Shown one piece after another: positions 1 to 6,003 of a stretch of 7,780 bases of DNA (its first letter is position 1; each line of letters opens with the position of its first letter). The position numbers were made by a program, and so were the translations under genes. Below the pieces are notes generated by a model. That model was not told the origin of the DNA. It saw nothing but the letters and a program-made list of their open reading frames with translations, and made no database searches. The stretch comes from Holophagae bacterium. Its GTDB lineage: Bacteria > Acidobacteriota > Thermoanaerobaculia > Thermoanaerobaculales > Sulfomarinibacteraceae. Location of the stretch: assembly GCA_030609785.1 (NCBI GenBank), contig JAUWTC010000101.1, positions 1 through 7,780 on the forward strand, read 5' to 3'.

Positions 1-457
1 CAAAGGGATAGGCCTCCATGCTGAGGTATTCAACCCACCCCTGGGCGGCCACCATGCAGCCAACTGCCACAGCCTGCCCCGGATCCAGCCCGAATGCCTC
101 CCTGAAGATGAAGAACACCCAGATCAACCCCAGCCAACAGAGGGCGCTGACCCACAACGCCACCTCGGTAGGCTCAAGTCCGGTAACGGCCGTCAGGCCC
201 GCAACCCCCAGGGTGAAAGCGGGTGTCGTCGTCGCCAACACCGGCGGGGGTTGGTTGAAAACGAAGCCGTCACCCCGAGCCAGGTTCTTGGCATAGGTCA
301 AGCTGATCAAGGCGTCGTCAGAGGGAAATCGAGGGTCCACTCTGAAAGCCACCACCAGCGGGACAAGGCTTGCGACCAGGAGAATGAGGACGCCGGTCCG
401 GACTGAAATCAGCCCAACCTTTTCAGCGGTCTCCTGGGCGCCCTCACTGCCCGTCAT
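1..457 (-). CDS. GT-C (ArnT/PMT-like) membrane glycosyltransferase, N-terminal part
   Basis: This is the 5' part (152 residues) of a gene that runs off the left edge; the minus-strand frame stays open to base 1. After a short polar N-terminus comes a membrane segment (about residues 22-38). Next is a periplasmic loop with an acidic pair, D47-D48, in the context SDDALISLTYAKNLARGDGF. Hydrophobic stretches follow at about 81-92 and 99-118. The visible part ends in YLSMEAYPF, which resembles the GMET-P-LF segment of this family. The pattern 'DDA-I---YA-NLA-G-G-VFN' followed by a membrane helix is typical of GT-C enzymes, which transfer sugars from polyprenyl-phosphate donors on the outer face of the inner membrane; the loop acidic pair is the usual catalytic/metal site. 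Donor and acceptor cannot be told. The ATG at 457 is the first possible start, because an in-frame TGA lies one codon before it; the Shine-Dalgarno is weak (GGTGA at short spacing). Family call fairly sure, specificity unknown. Confidence 0.75.
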   Translation of the reverse strand, partial: MTGSEGAQETAEKVGLISVRTGVLILLVASLVPLVVAFRVDPRFPSDDALISLTYAKNLARGDGFVFNQPPPVLATTTPAFTLGVAGLTAVTGLEPTEVALWVSALCWLGLIWVFFIFREAFGLDPGQAVAVGCMVAAQGWVEYLSMEAYPF

Positions 458-473
458 GGGTCACCGGGTGGTC

Positions 474-522
474 GATACTCGATACTCGATACTCGATACT
501 TGATACTTGATACTTGATACTC
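474..522. repeat. Seven-copy heptamer tandem array (GATACTC/GATACTT)
   Basis: There are seven uninterrupted 7-nt units: three GATACTC (474-494), three GATACTT (495-515) and a final GATACTC (516-522). Units differ only in the last base and are grouped by variant, which suggests expansion by slippage. The array lies 17 bp before the start codon of the minus-strand glycosyltransferase gene, so it probably falls in that gene's leader or promoter. Heptameric short tandem repeats are known in some bacteria (for example the STRR families of filamentous cyanobacteria); a link to those is not implied. Confidence 0.95.
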
Positions 523-661
523 AGGGATTTCGAGGGTCCATTCCTCTCGGCAGTAGAGCACACTCTGTGAACTGACACCCAAGAGACCTGAAAAAATCCC
601 CAAAAATCTACCATCTGCATTCGAGGATACGCCATCAGGCAGCGTTCAGAGACCACAGCCC

Positions 662-689
662 AGTATCAAGTATCCAGTTTCGAGTATCA
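662..689. repeat. Degenerate inverted heptamer array (AGTATCA-type, four units)
   Basis: Four 7-nt units, AGTATCA, AGTATCC, AGTTTCG and AGTATCA, run head to tail. They are the reverse complement of the GATACTT/GATACTC units at 474-522, so the two arrays face each other across 139 bp and could pair in single-stranded DNA or in a transcript. The array begins 29 bp past the acnB stop codon, in the likely 3' untranslated region of acnB. Confidence 0.8.
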
Positions 690-718
690 GCCGTTCGGTT
701 TCTTCTAACGGTTCGATC

Positions 719-3253
719 CTAAGCCTGCGCGTATTCCTCCATCTGATCGAAGTTGAGGTAACGGTAGATCTCGGCCTCGTGACCCTCGATCCGGTCCCCC
801 GCGATCTCAAGGTACTCCGCAGGCGTCGGGATGCGCCCCAAGAGGGCACAGACCGCGGCCAACTCGGCCGAGCCCAGGAAGACCTGGGCGCCGTCACCCA
901 ACCGATTGTCGAAATTCCGCGTGGATGTCGAAAAGACCGTTGCCTTGTCCTCGACCCGGGCCTGGTTGCCCATGCACAAGGAGCATCCGGGAAGCTCAAT
1001 CCTGGCGCCGGCCTCTTTGAGGATGTCCATGACCCCTTCGGCCTCCAACTGGGCCTTGTCCATACGGGTCGGCGTGGCGATCCACAGGCGGTTGATTCCC
1101 AGATGACGCCCCTCGAGCACTCGCGCCGCTGCCCGGAAGTGCCCGATGTTGGTCATGCATGAGCCGATGAAGACCTCGTCGATCACACGTCCGGAGACCT
1201 CGGAGAGCTTCTTGACGTCGTCAGGATCGTTGGGGCAGGCGACAATCGGCTCGTCGATGGTCGAAAGATCGATCTCGATGACCTCGGCGAACTCGGCATT
1301 GCCGTCCCGCTTCATCAACTGAGGATCGGCCAACCAGTTTTCCATCGCCTCGATCCGCCGCTCAAGGGTCTCGCCGTCACCGTAACCGTCCCTGATCATC
1401 GAGCGCAGCAGGGCAACGTTGGAACGCAGGTACTCGGCCACAGTCTCTTGGGACAACGCAATCGTGCCCGCGGCGGCCGAACGCTCGGCGGTGGCGTCGG
1501 TCAGTTCGAAAGCCTGCTCGACCTTGAGATCCGGCAGCCCTTCCATCTCCAGAATTCGGCCGTTGAAGACGTTGACCTTGCCTTTCTTCTCGACCGTCAT
1601 CAGCCCCTTTTCGATCGCGACCCAGGGAATGGCGTTGACCACGTCGCGCAGAGTGATGCCGGGCCGCAACTCTCCGGTGAAGGAGACCAACACCGACTCC
1701 GGCATCTGCAGGGGCATCATGCCCAGCGCGCCCGCAAAAGCCACCAGACCCGAACCAGCGGGAAAGGAAATACCCAGGGGGAAGCGTGTATGGGAATCGC
1801 CACCGGTCCCCACCGTGTCCGGCAGGATCATCCGGTTGATCCACGAGTGGATGACACCGTCACCGGGCCTGAGGGAAACGCCCTGCCGGTCCTGCATGAA
1901 GACCGGAAGGGTCGCGTGCATCTTGGTGTCGATCTCGCGCGGATAGGCCGCAGTGTGACAGAAACTCTGCATGAACAGATCGCTCTGAAATCCCAGGCAG
2001 GCCAACTCCTTGATCTCGTCCGCGGTCATCGGCCCGGTCGTGTCCTGGCTTCCGACCGAGGTCATCTTCGGCAGGCAGGCGGTTCCCGGGAACACACCAT
2101 CCACACCGCACGCCTTGCCGACCAGTTTCTGGGCCAGGGTGTAGCCGACACCTTCGAGTTCGACCACCGGAGGTACTGCAAAAATCTCGATCGGACCCAG
2201 ACCCAGAGCCTGGCGCGCCCGCTGCGTCAGCTCCTTGCCGATGATCAAGGGCACGCGTCCGCCGGCCCGGAATTCGTCAAGGACCGTCGATGGCTCGACG
2301 TCGTAGGAACATATTTCCCGCCCATCCTCGGCCAGGATTCGTCCCTCTTTCGGCCGGATGCGGATGGTATCGCCCGTGGCGAGACCTGAGACGTCGCATT
2401 GGATGGGCAGGGCGCCCGAATCCTCAGCGGTATTAAAGAAAATCGGCGCAATCACACCACCCAGAATCAGGCCGCCCGAACGCTTGTTGGGTATGAACGG
2501 GATGTCCTCCCCAATATGCCAGATCAGCGAGTTGCAGGCGCTCTTTCTCGACGAGCCCGTGCCCACCACGTCACCGACGAAGGCCACAGGACGTCCCTGC
2601 GCCTCGAGTTTGGCAATCGCTTCCATCCCGCCGGGGAAACGTTTCTCACCCATCACCTGTGCGTGGAGCGGGATGTCCGGACGCGTCGTCGCGTGGCTGG
2701 CCGGCGAGAAATCATCGGTGTTGATCTCGCCGTCGACCTTGTAGACCACCGCCTCGATCTCGTCCGGGACCACCGGCCTCTTGATGAACCACTCGGCCGC
2801 GGCCCAGGACTCCAGCACACGGCGCGCATTGGCACTCCCGCCGGTCGCCAGTTCCCTCACCTGCTCCACGGCGTCGAATACAAAGAGCGTCGCCGCCAAC
2901 GCCTCCGCAGCGGCTACGCCCAACGCGGGGTGATCGAGAAATTTGATCAAATAGGGCACGTTGTAGCCGCCCAGCATCGTTCCCAGTAACTCGACAGCAC
3001 GCTCTGCACTGACCAGGGAAGAAGCGGCTTCGCCTTTTGCGATGGCGTTCAAAAACTCGGCCTTGACCTTGGCCGCCGGGTCGACTCCGGGGGCAATCCG
3101 GTTTTCCAATAAATCAACCAGGAGGGCCTCGTGCCCTTCCGGTGGGGCCTGCAACAACTCCACCAGACCCTCTGCCTGTTGGGATGTCAATGGCAGGGCC
3201 GGAACGCCCAGAGTCTTTCGGTCTTCAACGTGAACGAGATATTCCTGAATCAT
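719..3253 (-). CDS. acnB: Aconitate hydratase B (aconitase / 2-methylisocitrate dehydratase)
   Basis: This complete 844-residue protein is close to the usual AcnB length (about 865 in E. coli). AcnB interconverts citrate and isocitrate in the cytoplasmic TCA cycle and in many bacteria also hydrates 2-methyl-cis-aconitate in the methylcitrate cycle. The domain order is that of AcnB, not AcnA. A HEAT-like helical domain comes first (about 1-158). The swivel domain follows (about 165-350), with EINTDDFSPA at 176-185 and the substrate-loop motif GTGSSRKSA at 231-239. The iron-sulfur catalytic domains come last, with GGDSHTRFP at 484-492 and 4Fe-4S ligands C699 (IGSCMTN), C757 and C760 (GCSLC). 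All key residues are intact. In E. coli the HEAT domain supports iron-dependent dimerisation and mRNA binding; whether that holds here is inference. The ATG at 3253 is supported by GGAGG seven bases upstream. The gene is divergent from a second, ACO2-type aconitase across 473 nt and appears to be transcribed alone. Confidence 0.97.
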   Translation of the reverse strand: MIQEYLVHVEDRKTLGVPALPLTSQQAEGLVELLQAPPEGHEALLVDLLENRIAPGVDPAAKVKAEFLNAIAKGEAASSLVSAERAVELLGTMLGGYNVPYLIKFLDHPALGVAAAEALAATLFVFDAVEQVRELATGGSANARRVLESWAAAEWFIKRPVVPDEIEAVVYKVDGEINTDDFSPASHATTRPDIPLHAQVMGEKRFPGGMEAIAKLEAQGRPVAFVGDVVGTGSSRKSACNSLIWHIGEDIPFIPNKRSGGLILGGVIAPIFFNTAEDSGALPIQCDVSGLATGDTIRIRPKEGRILAEDGREICSYDVEPSTVLDEFRAGGRVPLIIGKELTQRARQALGLGPIEIFAVPPVVELEGVGYTLAQKLVGKACGVDGVFPGTACLPKMTSVGSQDTTGPMTADEIKELACLGFQSDLFMQSFCHTAAYPREIDTKMHATLPVFMQDRQGVSLRPGDGVIHSWINRMILPDTVGTGGDSHTRFPLGISFPAGSGLVAFAGALGMMPLQMPESVLVSFTGELRPGITLRDVVNAIPWVAIEKGLMTVEKKGKVNVFNGRILEMEGLPDLKVEQAFELTDATAERSAAAGTIALSQETVAEYLRSNVALLRSMIRDGYGDGETLERRIEAMENWLADPQLMKRDGNAEFAEVIEIDLSTIDEPIVACPNDPDDVKKLSEVSGRVIDEVFIGSCMTNIGHFRAAARVLEGRHLGINRLWIATPTRMDKAQLEAEGVMDILKEAGARIELPGCSLCMGNQARVEDKATVFSTSTRNFDNRLGDGAQVFLGSAELAAVCALLGRIPTPAEYLEIAGDRIEGHEAEIYRYLNFDQMEEYAQA

Positions 3254-3260
3254 GAGAGTG

Positions 3261-3265
3261 CCTCC
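3261..3265 (-). promoter_or_regulatory. Shine-Dalgarno site of acnB
   Basis: On the minus strand GGAGG stands seven bases before the ATG at 3253. It is a strong, well-spaced ribosome binding site and fixes the acnB start. Confidence 0.85.
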
Positions 3266-3286
3266 AGCCGCGAATGCGGTCCGAAT

Positions 3287-3315
3287 ACACTACGTCCGAC
3301 AACCTTTTGAGTCAA
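3287..3315 (-). promoter_or_regulatory. Candidate sigma70-like promoter of acnB
   Basis: On the minus strand, TTGACT (complement of 3310-3315, five of six matches to the -35 consensus) is followed after exactly 17 bp by TAGTGT (complement of 3287-3292, three of six matches, keeping the important first TA and last T). Transcription would start near 3280, giving a leader of about 27 nt that includes the GGAGG site. Position and spacing are convincing, the -10 match is modest, and no operator is evident. Confidence 0.4.
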
Positions 3316-3323
3316 TTGTTCCA

Positions 3324-3348
3324 AGGGTCAGGGAACAGGGATCAGGGG
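3324..3348. repeat. Short GGGATCA-type tandem array
   Basis: Three near-identical units, AGGGTCA, GGGAACA and GGGATCA, repeat with a 7-base period and then break up in GGGGCGG. The array lies directly behind the candidate acnB -35 element, where an upstream activator would be expected, but nothing shows that it binds one. It has the same unit length as the 474-522 array with a different sequence. Confidence 0.55.
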
Positions 3349-3363
3349 CGGAGGAAGAAATTT

Positions 3364-3446
3364 CTCTCGCAGAGATCGCAAAGAGCGCAAAGGAAGACAG
3401 AGTTTAATTGTTTTCATCTTGGCGTACTTGGCGATCTTTGCGAGAG
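3364..3446. repeat. Imperfect palindrome built of 9-mer units (TCGCAAAGA-type)
   Basis: The left arm (3364 to about 3397) starts CTCTCGCAGAGATCGCAAAG and contains three 9-base units: TCGCAGAGA, TCGCAAAGA and GCGCAAAGG. The right arm (about 3414-3446) is its imperfect reverse complement, ending TTTGCGAGAG. The outer 8 bp pair perfectly (3364-3371 with 3439-3446), and most of the next 20 positions also pair. A T-rich spacer of about 17 nt separates the arms. From memory, related 'CGCAGAGACGCAAAG' palindromes are dispersed between genes in many environmental bacteria, so a REP-like repeat is likely. Transcribed, it would form a long hairpin. Confidence 0.75.
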
Positions 3447-3484
3447 GCAAAACGTGTTCTGTCCGGATGGTTCCATTTTGGTTT

Positions 3485-3665
3485 TAGCCCGACCTTCTCA
3501 CCAGTGTCCGGCTGCAAGGCGCAAACCACAACGACCTTCGGCGCTTTCTCGATTCGCTCCCTCGACGTACCGCAAGTATGCCTTCGCTCACTCATCTTGC
3601 GAGATCACCGAATCTCATTGCGTTTTGCGCCTTTCGCTTCGAAAACCGGTGAGAAGGTCGGGCTA
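3485..3665. mobile_element. 181-bp MITE-like or REP-like element with perfect 18-bp terminal inverted repeats
   Basis: TAGCCCGACCTTCTCACC at 3485-3502 recurs as an exact reverse complement at 3648-3665. Inside, a second inverted pair occurs (AAGGCGCAAA at 3516-3525 with 3624-3633) and weaker pairing continues inward (TCTCG at 3547-3551 with CGAGA at 3600-3604), so most of the element is a degenerate long palindrome. Near the centre TTCGCTCCCTC and TTCGCTCACTC form a direct repeat 30 bp apart (3553 and 3583). No transposase is encoded and I find no clear target-site duplication, so mobility is inference from shape. An immobile dispersed repeat or a structured RNA is also possible. Confidence 0.55.
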
Positions 3666-3679
3666 GATTTGCCGGTTTT
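3642..3679 (+). other. Potential 8-bp hairpin overlapping the right end of the 181-bp element
   Basis: AAAACCGG (3642-3649) is exactly complementary to CCGGTTTT (3672-3679), with a 22-nt loop made mostly of the right terminal repeat of the 181-bp element. The stem shares bases 3648-3649 with that repeat, so the short hairpin and the long palindrome exclude each other at the edge. In a transcript this would lie in the leader of the downstream aconitase. Confidence 0.4.
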
Positions 3680-3686
3680 GACGAAT

Positions 3687-3702
3687 ACCAACAAGCGTTG
3701 GT
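3687..3702 (+). other. Small hairpin in the leader of the ACO2-type aconitase
   Basis: ACCAAC (3687-3692) and GTTGGT (3697-3702) form a 6-bp stem with the tetraloop AAGC, ending 14 nt before the Shine-Dalgarno site of the downstream gene. It could affect translation if transcribed, but a stem this short arises easily by chance. Confidence 0.3.
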
Positions 3703-3716
3703 GTGTTGTTCCAGGC

Positions 3717-3721
3717 GGAGG
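3717..3721 (+). promoter_or_regulatory. Shine-Dalgarno site deciding the start of the ACO2-type aconitase
   Basis: GGAGG ends five bases before the ATG at 3727. The reading frame is open back to a GTG at 3703, which would add eight residues. That GTG has no purine-rich site before it and would put the GGAGG inside the coding region, so ATG 3727 is preferred. Confidence 0.8.
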
Positions 3722-3726
3722 ATGCC

Positions 3727-6003
3727 ATGCCGACTATCGAAAGCACGCCCCAACTGGTTTCAGACACCTACCGCTCGATGCGGTCCCGGCTCGATATCGT
3801 TCGAGGACGGCTCCAACGGCCCCTGACCCTGGCCGAGAAGATCGTCTTCGGACACCTCAGCCGCCCGGATACTGAAGAGCTCTCGGCCGGCCGGTCCTAC
3901 ATCCAACTCCGGCCCGATCGGGTCGCCATGCAGGACGCGACTGCACAGATGGCCCTGTTGCAGTTCATGCTCAGCGGGCGGGATGAGACCGCAGTTCCCT
4001 CGACCGTGCACTGCGATCACCTGATTTTGGCCCGCTCTGGGGCTGAAGAAGACGTCGCCACTGCGATCGACACAGGCCGCGAAGTCTATGATTTCCTCCA
4101 GTCCGCGTCCGCCCGCTACGGCATCGGCTTCTGGAAACCCGGCTCCGGCATCATCCACCAGGTCGTCCTGGAGAACTACGCCTTCCCGGGCGGACTGATG
4201 ATCGGTACCGACTCCCATACCCCCAACGCCGGGGGCCTCAGCATGGTCGCCATTGGCGTCGGCGGCGCCGATGCGGTCGATGTCATGGCCGGCTTCGACT
4301 GGGAGGTCCTGCAGCCGGAAATCGTCGGCGTCAAATTAACTGGGACCCTCAGGGGATGGGCGGCCCCCAAGGACGTCATCCTCAACCTGCTGGACATTCT
4401 GACGGTCAAGGGCGGCACCAACAGGATCATCGAGTACTTCGGCCCAGGCGTCCCCTCGATATCAGCCACCGGACGGGCGACCATTACCAATATGGGCGCC
4501 GAACTCGGCGCGACCACCTCGCTCTTCCCCTGCGACGAGCGCACCCTGAGCTACCTCGAGGCCACGCGGCGGCGGGACCTGGCCACCCTCGCCAGGGCCA
4601 ACGCCGATCTCCTCGAAGCTGATCCTGAGGTCGTCATCGACCCCGAGGCTCATTTTTCCCAGGTCATCGAGATCGACCTCGACATCCTCGAACCACAGTT
4701 GGTCGGGCCACACACACCCGACTTGGCCCATCCCGTTTCCCGCATGGCTGCGGACACCACTGCCGGGGACTGGCCCGACACCCTGACCGCTGCCCTGATC
4801 GGCTCGTGTACCAACTCCTCCTACGAAGACATCAGCCGTGCGGCCGACATCGCCCGGCAGGCCCTGGCCCACGGCGCCAGGGCCAAGACCACCCTGTGGG
4901 TGACGCCGGGGTCCGAACAGATCGAGGCAACGATCGAGCGCGACGGCCAGATGCAGACCCTCCAAGACCTTGGCGCGACCGTGCTGGCCAACGCCTGCGG
5001 ACCCTGCATCGGTCAGTGGCAGCGCAAGGAGGGCGACGGCGGGGGACGCAACTCCATCGTCTCGTCGTTCAACCGAAATTTTGCCAAACGCAACGACGGC
5101 AACCCCCAGACTCACAGCTTCATCGGCTCACCCGAAATCACTATCGCCTACGCTTTGGCGGGCCGCCTGTCGTTCAATCCCCTGGTCGACGAATTGGTGG
5201 CGGGTGACGGTTCGACCTTCCGGCTCGAGCCGCCGGCGCCGGCGCCCGACATCCCTTCAGGCGGCTTCGTCTTCAAGGCCGACGGCTACGTCGCCCCACC
5301 GGTGGACACCTCCGGGATCGGGATCGAGGTCGCGCCGGACTCCCAAAGACTGCAACTGCTCCAGCCGTTCCCCGCGTGGGATGGCAAGGACTTCGCCAAC
5401 CTGCCCGTCCTGCTCAAAGCCAGGGGCAAGTGCACGACCGACCACATCTCCCAGGCCGGTCCCTGGCTCCGCTTCCGCGGCCATCTGGACAACATCTCCG
5501 ACAATCTCTTTCTCAGTGCGGTCAACGCCTTTGCCGACGAACCCGGCCACGGCATCGACATCACGACGGAAGAGGCCTTTCCCCTACCCCAGCTGGCCCG
5601 GTCCTACTCCGAACGGGGCCTGCACTGGATCGCCGTCGGCGACGAGAATTACGGCGAAGGCTCCTCCCGCGAACACGCGGCGATGGAACCCCGCCACCTG
5701 GGCTGCGTCGCGGTCCTCGTGCGGTCTTTCGCCCGCATCCACGAGACCAACCTCAAAAAGCAGGGAGTGCTCCCGTTGGTGTTTGCCAACCCCACAGACT
5801 ACGACCGGATCCTGGTCGACGACCGAGTCGCCGTCACCGGCCTCGGCCGGCTGGCGCCGGGCCGTCCGGTTACCATCGAACTCCAGCACGCTGACGGCAC
5901 GACGGAGGCATTCGAGGCCACCCATTCCCTCAACTCAGAACAGATCGAGTGGTTCCGGGCCGGCTCGGCACTCAATGTCCTGCGAGAGGAGATCGGCGGC
6001 TAG
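3727..6003 (+). CDS. acn: Aconitate hydratase, mitochondrial (ACO2) type
   Basis: This complete 758-residue enzyme matches the length of mitochondrial-type aconitases (about 750-780) rather than the longer bacterial AcnA (about 890). It interconverts citrate and isocitrate in the TCA cycle. ACO2-like signatures run in order: RPLTLAEKIVFGHL (31-44), RPDRVAMQDATAQMALLQF (62-80), catalytic pair D97-H98, DSHTPNAGG (162-170), GVGGADAVDVMAG (177-189), and 4Fe-4S ligands C361 (GSCTN), C424 and C427 (ANACGPCIGQW). The C-terminal swivel domain has GKCTTDHIS (567-575) and GEGSSREH (643-650), where S646 and R648 correspond to the catalytic serine and substrate arginine of the pig enzyme. No key residue is missing. 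A bacterial cytosolic location is expected. It is divergent from acnB and overlaps the stop codon of the convergent protease gene. No promoter is obvious; it probably lies in or after the repeats at 3364-3665. Subfamily call is strong; AcnD is less likely given the ACO2-specific motifs. Confidence 0.96.
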   Translation: MPTIESTPQLVSDTYRSMRSRLDIVRGRLQRPLTLAEKIVFGHLSRPDTEELSAGRSYIQLRPDRVAMQDATAQMALLQFMLSGRDETAVPSTVHCDHLILARSGAEEDVATAIDTGREVYDFLQSASARYGIGFWKPGSGIIHQVVLENYAFPGGLMIGTDSHTPNAGGLSMVAIGVGGADAVDVMAGFDWEVLQPEIVGVKLTGTLRGWAAPKDVILNLLDILTVKGGTNRIIEYFGPGVPSISATGRATITNMGAELGATTSLFPCDERTLSYLEATRRRDLATLARANADLLEADPEVVIDPEAHFSQVIEIDLDILEPQLVGPHTPDLAHPVSRMAADTTAGDWPDTLTAALIGSCTNSSYEDISRAADIARQALAHGARAKTTLWVTPGSEQIEATIERDGQMQTLQDLGATVLANACGPCIGQWQRKEGDGGGRNSIVSSFNRNFAKRNDGNPQTHSFIGSPEITIAYALAGRLSFNPLVDELVAGDGSTFRLEPPAPAPDIPSGGFVFKADGYVAPPVDTSGIGIEVAPDSQRLQLLQPFPAWDGKDFANLPVLLKARGKCTTDHISQAGPWLRFRGHLDNISDNLFLSAVNAFADEPGHGIDITTEEAFPLPQLARSYSERGLHWIAVGDENYGEGSSREHAAMEPRHLGCVAVLVRSFARIHETNLKKQGVLPLVFANPTDYDRILVDDRVAVTGLGRLAPGRPVTIELQHADGTTEAFEATHSLNSEQIEWFRAGSALNVLREEIGG

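Larger units (their letters stand above)
458..718. other. Intergenic gap with inverted heptamer arrays
   Basis: This 261-nt stretch lies between the start of the glycosyltransferase gene and the end of acnB; both genes are on the minus strand. It contains two heptamer arrays, listed separately, and a T-rich patch on the minus strand (complement of 589-606). I see no convincing promoter for the glycosyltransferase. Downstream of acnB there is only a 5-bp stem (691-695 with 707-711) without a T-tract, too weak to call a terminator. Short frames across the gap translate the repeat and look non-coding. Confidence 0.6.

Noticed and set aside
474..522. CRISPR-like array
   Set aside because: Units are 7 nt with no spacers between them, so this is a simple tandem repeat.
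444..656. A 70-codon minus-strand frame across the heptamer array
   Set aside because: Its C-terminal half is just the translated repeat, it overlaps the start of the glycosyltransferase, and it resembles no protein I know.
691..711. Stem CCGTT/AACGG after acnB as a terminator
   Set aside because: Only 5 bp with an 11-nt loop and no T-tract following it on the minus strand.
1448..2389. 313-codon frame antisense to acnB
   Set aside because: Antisense shadow of a well-conserved gene in GC-rich DNA; no domain is recognisable.
3678..3706. TTGACG as a -35 element for the plus-strand aconitase
   Set aside because: At 17-bp spacing the -10 would be GTGTGT, which does not resemble the consensus, and the transcript would start almost at the ribosome binding site.
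3703..3726. GTG start that would lengthen the ACO2-type aconitase by eight residues
   Set aside because: It has no Shine-Dalgarno, whereas ATG 3727 has GGAGG five bases upstream.
3274..3875. Several overlapping short frames (up to 155 codons) between the aconitases on both strands
   Set aside because: They run through inverted repeats and into the real aconitase frame, lack ribosome binding sites and have no protein-like composition.
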